NCBI GenBank assembly: GCA_021159805.1
Contig: JAGHDT010000242.1
Location: 1-9,701 of the forward strand
DNA length: 9,701 bases
Origin: Anaerolineae bacterium
Lineage (GTDB): Bacteria; Chloroflexota; Anaerolineae; B4-G1; SLSP01
Reading direction: 5' to 3'
Under the pieces are notes generated by a model. It worked only from the letters and a program-made list of their open reading frames with translations. It was not told the DNA's origin and made no database searches. Below, in pieces: positions 7,848 to 9,701 of the stretch (position 1 is its first letter; each line of letters starts with the position of its first letter). The translations under genes and the position numbers were made by a program.

Positions 7848-8909
7848 ATGGACACCTATCGAGAGTATGTAGGCAACACGCATGTCCACTCCGTCTATTC
7901 TGATGGCGAAGCAACGTATCAGCAGGTCGCGACCGCAGCGGCAAAAGCTAAGCTCAACTTCGTCATCGTAACGGATCACAACGTCAGACCTGAGGGATTG
8001 GAGGGCTACCGGGGCCAAACCCTGGTCCTCTCCGGCGAAGAGGTTCACAATGTCCGCAGGCAACCATCGGCGAACCATCTTTTGGTCTATGGCCTCGAAC
8101 AGGATATCGCACCTTACTCCTTTGGGAGCACACAGACGCTGGTTCAGGCCGTGCGCAGGCAAGACGGCGTCTGCTACATCGCCCACCCCATCGAGCGATC
8201 GAGCCCTATCGCGCCCGAACTAGCAGCGATTCCGTGGACGACGTGGCCCCCTGACAACATACACGGGATCGAGCTGTGGAACTATATGTCGGAGTTCAAG
8301 GGTCTGCTATGGAGCAAGGCTGTGGCGCCCATCTTCGCCTTCCTTCCAGAACTCGGAATCCGGGGGCCTTACCGGGCCACCCTCCGATTGTGGGACGAGC
8401 TCCTGAGTCAGGGATACCGGATCGCCGTTATCGGCGGAGCAGACGCGCACGGCAAGACCTACAAGATGGGCCCGCTGCAGCGCCAGATCTTCCCCTACGA
8501 ATACCTCTTCCGCTGCGTCAACACGCATATCCTGACCAAATCGTCACTCACCGGTGACACAGACGAGGACAAAGTCCTGATCTATGAAGCCCTCCGGGCC
8601 GGGCGCACGTGGGTAGGCTACGATCTTCCTCACTCAACGCGGGGCTTCCGCTGCTTGGCACAGAGCGGTTCAGCTTCGGCTGTGCCCGGCGAGGAGCTGC
8701 AGAGGTTGGGCGCCATCACCATCACTATCACGCTTCCAGCCAAGGGGGAGATTCACCTGCGCCGGGACGGCAAAACGATCCGTCGGACGGTGGGCCGCAG
8801 CCTGAAGTACACGTCGGTGGAGGCCGGCATCTACCGCGTGGAAGTTTACCGGAGGTTCCGCGGCCACCGAGTTGGCTGGATCTTCACCAGTCCCATCTAC
8901 GCCATCTAG
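7848..8909 (+). CDS. CehA/McbA-like PHP-domain metallohydrolase
   Basis: PHP proteins are metal-dependent phosphoesterases or hydrolases with a TIM-barrel-like fold. Counting from ATG 7848 (353 residues), metal ligands are visible in NTHVHSVYSDG (H12, H14, D19), TDHN (H44), SGEE (E64), H77, AHP (H113) and GADAHG (D199, H201), a complete PHP set. The last ~85 residues are a beta-rich domain ending in GWIFTSPIYAI. This tail is typical of the CehA/McbA subgroup, whose named members hydrolyse carbamate or amide bonds, although many relatives are uncharacterised. No signal peptide is seen. GGAG at 7832-7835 is 12 bases from this ATG, rather far; a TTG at 7830 would add six residues. The gene follows the pyrophosphatase-like gene by 20 bases and is the last gene before a strong hairpin. 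The substrate is unknown. Confidence 0.88.
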   Translation: MDTYREYVGNTHVHSVYSDGEATYQQVATAAAKAKLNFVIVTDHNVRPEGLEGYRGQTLVLSGEEVHNVRRQPSANHLLVYGLEQDIAPYSFGSTQTLVQAVRRQDGVCYIAHPIERSSPIAPELAAIPWTTWPPDNIHGIELWNYMSEFKGLLWSKAVAPIFAFLPELGIRGPYRATLRLWDELLSQGYRIAVIGGADAHGKTYKMGPLQRQIFPYEYLFRCVNTHILTKSSLTGDTDEDKVLIYEALRAGRTWVGYDLPHSTRGFRCLAQSGSASAVPGEELQRLGAITITITLPAKGEIHLRRDGKTIRRTVGRSLKYTSVEAGIYRVEVYRRFRGHRVGWIFTSPIYAI

Positions 8910-8923
8910 GTCACGACCAAATC

Positions 8924-8958
8924 ACGACGAGGCCGAGCGATCTCGGCCTCGTCGTATT
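8924..8958. terminator. Hairpin terminator between convergent genes
   Basis: A perfect 14-base-pair stem (8924-8937 with 8942-8955) encloses the loop CGAT. It lies 15 bases after the PHP-gene stop and 27 bases beyond the ferredoxin stop on the other strand, so it probably serves both transcripts. The T-tract is poor on either strand (ATTGGG on plus, GATTTGG on minus), so it may act as an RNA-end stabiliser or a less efficient terminator. Confidence 0.75.
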
Positions 8959-8984
8959 GGGATCGCGAATCGCCGGCACAGAAG

Positions 8985-9251
8985 CTATGCGAACTCCGTG
9001 CCAGGCCCACTCGTGAAGAAGTTCTCATTGATGGCTGCGTAGTCAGCATACTCCGCGGGCTCATCACCACCCATAAAAATGGCCTCATTCGGGCACTCCG
9101 CCGCACATGCCCCACAGTCGATGCAGGTCTCAGGATTGATGTAATAGAGAGGCCAATCGCTGTCGCCATCCACAAAATGAATCGAGTCCGTCGGACACAC
9201 GTCGACGCAGAGGCCGGCGCGCTCACAAAGTGGGGTAATCACATAAGCCAT
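8985..9251 (-). CDS. Small ferredoxin with two iron-sulfur motifs, probably 7Fe type
   Basis: This 88-residue soluble electron carrier has exactly seven cysteines. C9-x5-C15-x3-C19-P forms the first motif; C43-x2-C46-x2-C49-x3-C53-P forms the second. By analogy with Azotobacter-type 7Fe ferredoxins, C9, C15 and C53 would hold a [3Fe-4S] cluster, and C19, C43, C46 and C49 a [4Fe-4S] cluster. The position often held by Cys after the first CP (CPxDC) is Ser here (CPTDS). The start opens with MAYVIT, as in relatives. It is fixed by AGGAGG (9264-9259) seven bases upstream; a TTG two codons earlier is less likely. The acidic tail lacks known partners. Its electron-transfer partner cannot be deduced, as no oxidoreductase is adjacent in this window. 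Confidence 0.95.
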   Translation of the reverse strand: MAYVITPLCERAGLCVDVCPTDSIHFVDGDSDWPLYYINPETCIDCGACAAECPNEAIFMGGDEPAEYADYAAINENFFTSGPGTEFA

Positions 9252-9258
9252 GGTCAAA

Positions 9259-9264
9259 CCTCCT
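9259..9264 (-). promoter_or_regulatory. Consensus Shine-Dalgarno of the ferredoxin gene
   Basis: AGGAGG on the minus strand lies seven bases before ATG 9251. It is the strongest ribosome binding site in the window and decides the start codon. Confidence 0.9.
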
Positions 9265-9317
9265 GCAAAGTCACCTAGATGAACGATAACCTACGCTTCC
9301 ACAAGACTGACTCACTC

Positions 9318-9345
9318 ATTGTATATCGCCGCACGCTCATGTCAA
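9318..9345 (-). promoter_or_regulatory. Sigma70-type promoter of the ferredoxin gene
   Basis: On the minus strand a perfect TTGACA (9345-9340) and a TACAAT (9323-9318, five of six consensus bases) are separated by 16 bases. The expected transcription start is near 9311, giving a leader of about 60 bases before ATG 9251. The -35 box overlaps the TGA (9344-9342) that ends the open frame coming from the right. Confidence 0.75.
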
Positions 9346-9611
9346 TACTGCCCCATCACATCGGTCCACAGCTGCTGCTGATCCAACAGCCCCTTCTGCA
9401 GCAAAGCCTCAACCGGCTACTGCAGAGGGTCGCGGTCTACTGCTCCCAATGCCTTGGCCGTGACCACAATAGCCGGAATACCCCGCCTCTCCCCAAGCTC
9501 CAGACTCTCCACCCCGACGCCCTCAAGTGCAGTGATCGTGCTGGAGGACACTCTCGGCAACTTCATCCCTGTGACGCGGCCTCTGGCCTTCCTCGGTGCG
9601 AAGGAGTGCAA
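9342..9611 (-). pseudogene. Unrecognised coding remnant with in-frame TAG
   Basis: One minus-strand frame is open from about 9611 to a TAG at 9419-9417, then stays open for 24 more codons to TGA at 9344-9342. The first part includes ESLELGERRGIPAIVVTAKA, which looks like a helix followed by a buried beta strand; the second part (ALLQKGLLDQQQLW) looks like a C-terminal helix. The second copy on the right inverted-repeat arm differs by one silent and one Val/Met change, which supports coding use. I do not recognise the family with confidence; there is a faint likeness to GIPxVxV-type C-terminal halves of UGSC-like proteins. It may be a gene broken by a nonsense mutation, two adjacent pieces, or an assembly error. 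There is no good start site with Shine-Dalgarno. Confidence 0.35.
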
Positions 9612-9701
9612 CTCAAGGCGTCGGGATGGAGAGTCTGGAGCTTGGGGAGAGGCGGGGTATTCCGGCTATTGTGGTCACGGCTAAGGCATTGGGAGCAGTA
9701 G
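9437..9701. repeat. Near-perfect 85-base inverted repeat at right window edge
   Basis: Arm 9437-9521 is the reverse complement of arm 9617-9701 at 83 of 85 positions, with a 95-base spacer. Mismatches are at 9456/9682 and 9512/9626. The right arm reaches the last base, so the repeat may continue outside. Read outwards from the spacer, both arms encode almost the same peptide. This is either an inverted chimera or two real inverted gene copies. Confidence 0.95.
9617..9701 (+). pseudogene. Partial second copy of the remnant, running off the window
   Basis: In the plus-strand frame starting at 9617 the peptide begins GVGMESLELGERRG and continues to the window edge. It matches the minus-strand remnant except for Met in place of Val (9626). 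Upstream the frame hits a stop at 9572-9574, and similarity to the other copy fades just inside the spacer. It could be the 3' part of a paralogous gene or a copy created by a chimeric join. Confidence 0.3.

Noticed and set aside
9417..9419. TAG read as pyrrolysine
   Set aside because: No pyrrolysine gene or methylamine methyltransferase is in view, and the surrounding peptide resembles no known pyrrolysine protein.
1..9701. A complete linear replicon with hairpin telomeres at both ends
   Set aside because: The genes are chromosomal-type housekeeping and envelope genes, with no replication, telomere resolvase or phage gene. The right repeat has a 95-base spacer and mismatches, and both edges cut through coding sequence.
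9279..9701. Plus-strand open frame of 140 codons through the right inverted repeat
   Set aside because: It is antisense to the remnant and crosses the ferredoxin promoter; its peptide is low in recognisable structure and the frame exists because of the inverted repeat.

Overview
The window is GC-rich bacterial DNA with tightly packed genes and short or overlapping intergenic gaps. The gene content suggests a member of the Chloroflexota, probably Anaerolineae-like: large GT-C-type membrane proteins ending in repeated beta-sandwich modules, a short family I pyrophosphatase-like protein, and a small ferredoxin with a C-x5-C-x3-CP first motif. This assignment is inference from family resemblance; there is no rRNA or other marker gene here.

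Layout. Positions 1-118 are a perfect palindrome at the window edge, most likely an assembly or amplification fold-back. It runs into the 3' part of a truncated GT-C-like (GT39/PMT-type) membrane glycosyltransferase gene ending at 942. That gene overlaps by four bases (ATGA) a 1243-residue YfhO/PTPS_related-type membrane protein (939-4670). The second protein carries four diverged copies of the same extracytoplasmic module that ends the first protein. About 360 noncoding bases follow, holding a good sigma70-type promoter. Next comes a co-directional cluster: GH1 beta-glycosidase (5029-6354), queA (6390-7451), a short inorganic pyrophosphatase-like gene (7477-7827) and a CehA/McbA-like PHP metallohydrolase (7848-8909). 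The gaps are 20-35 bases, so it is probably one operon, closed by a strong hairpin at 8924-8955. A ferredoxin gene converges from the other strand (8985-9251) with its own near-consensus promoter and Shine-Dalgarno.

The right edge (9437-9701) is an inverted repeat with 85-base arms differing at two positions. Each arm encodes nearly the same peptide, read outwards on opposite strands, and the left copy is followed by an in-frame TAG. Both window edges therefore carry inverted repeats.

Functionally, the first two genes look like cell-envelope glycan or glycolipid assembly enzymes of the polyprenyl-phosphate-sugar type. The operon mixes sugar hydrolysis, queuosine tRNA modification, pyrophosphate or phosphate-ester hydrolysis and a PHP hydrolase, with no obvious single pathway. 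I found no tRNA, rRNA, CRISPR array, transposase, phage gene, toxin-antitoxin or recognisable defence system. The most unusual structures are the two edge inverted repeats, the shared module array, and a repeat-derived insertion inside the large membrane protein.
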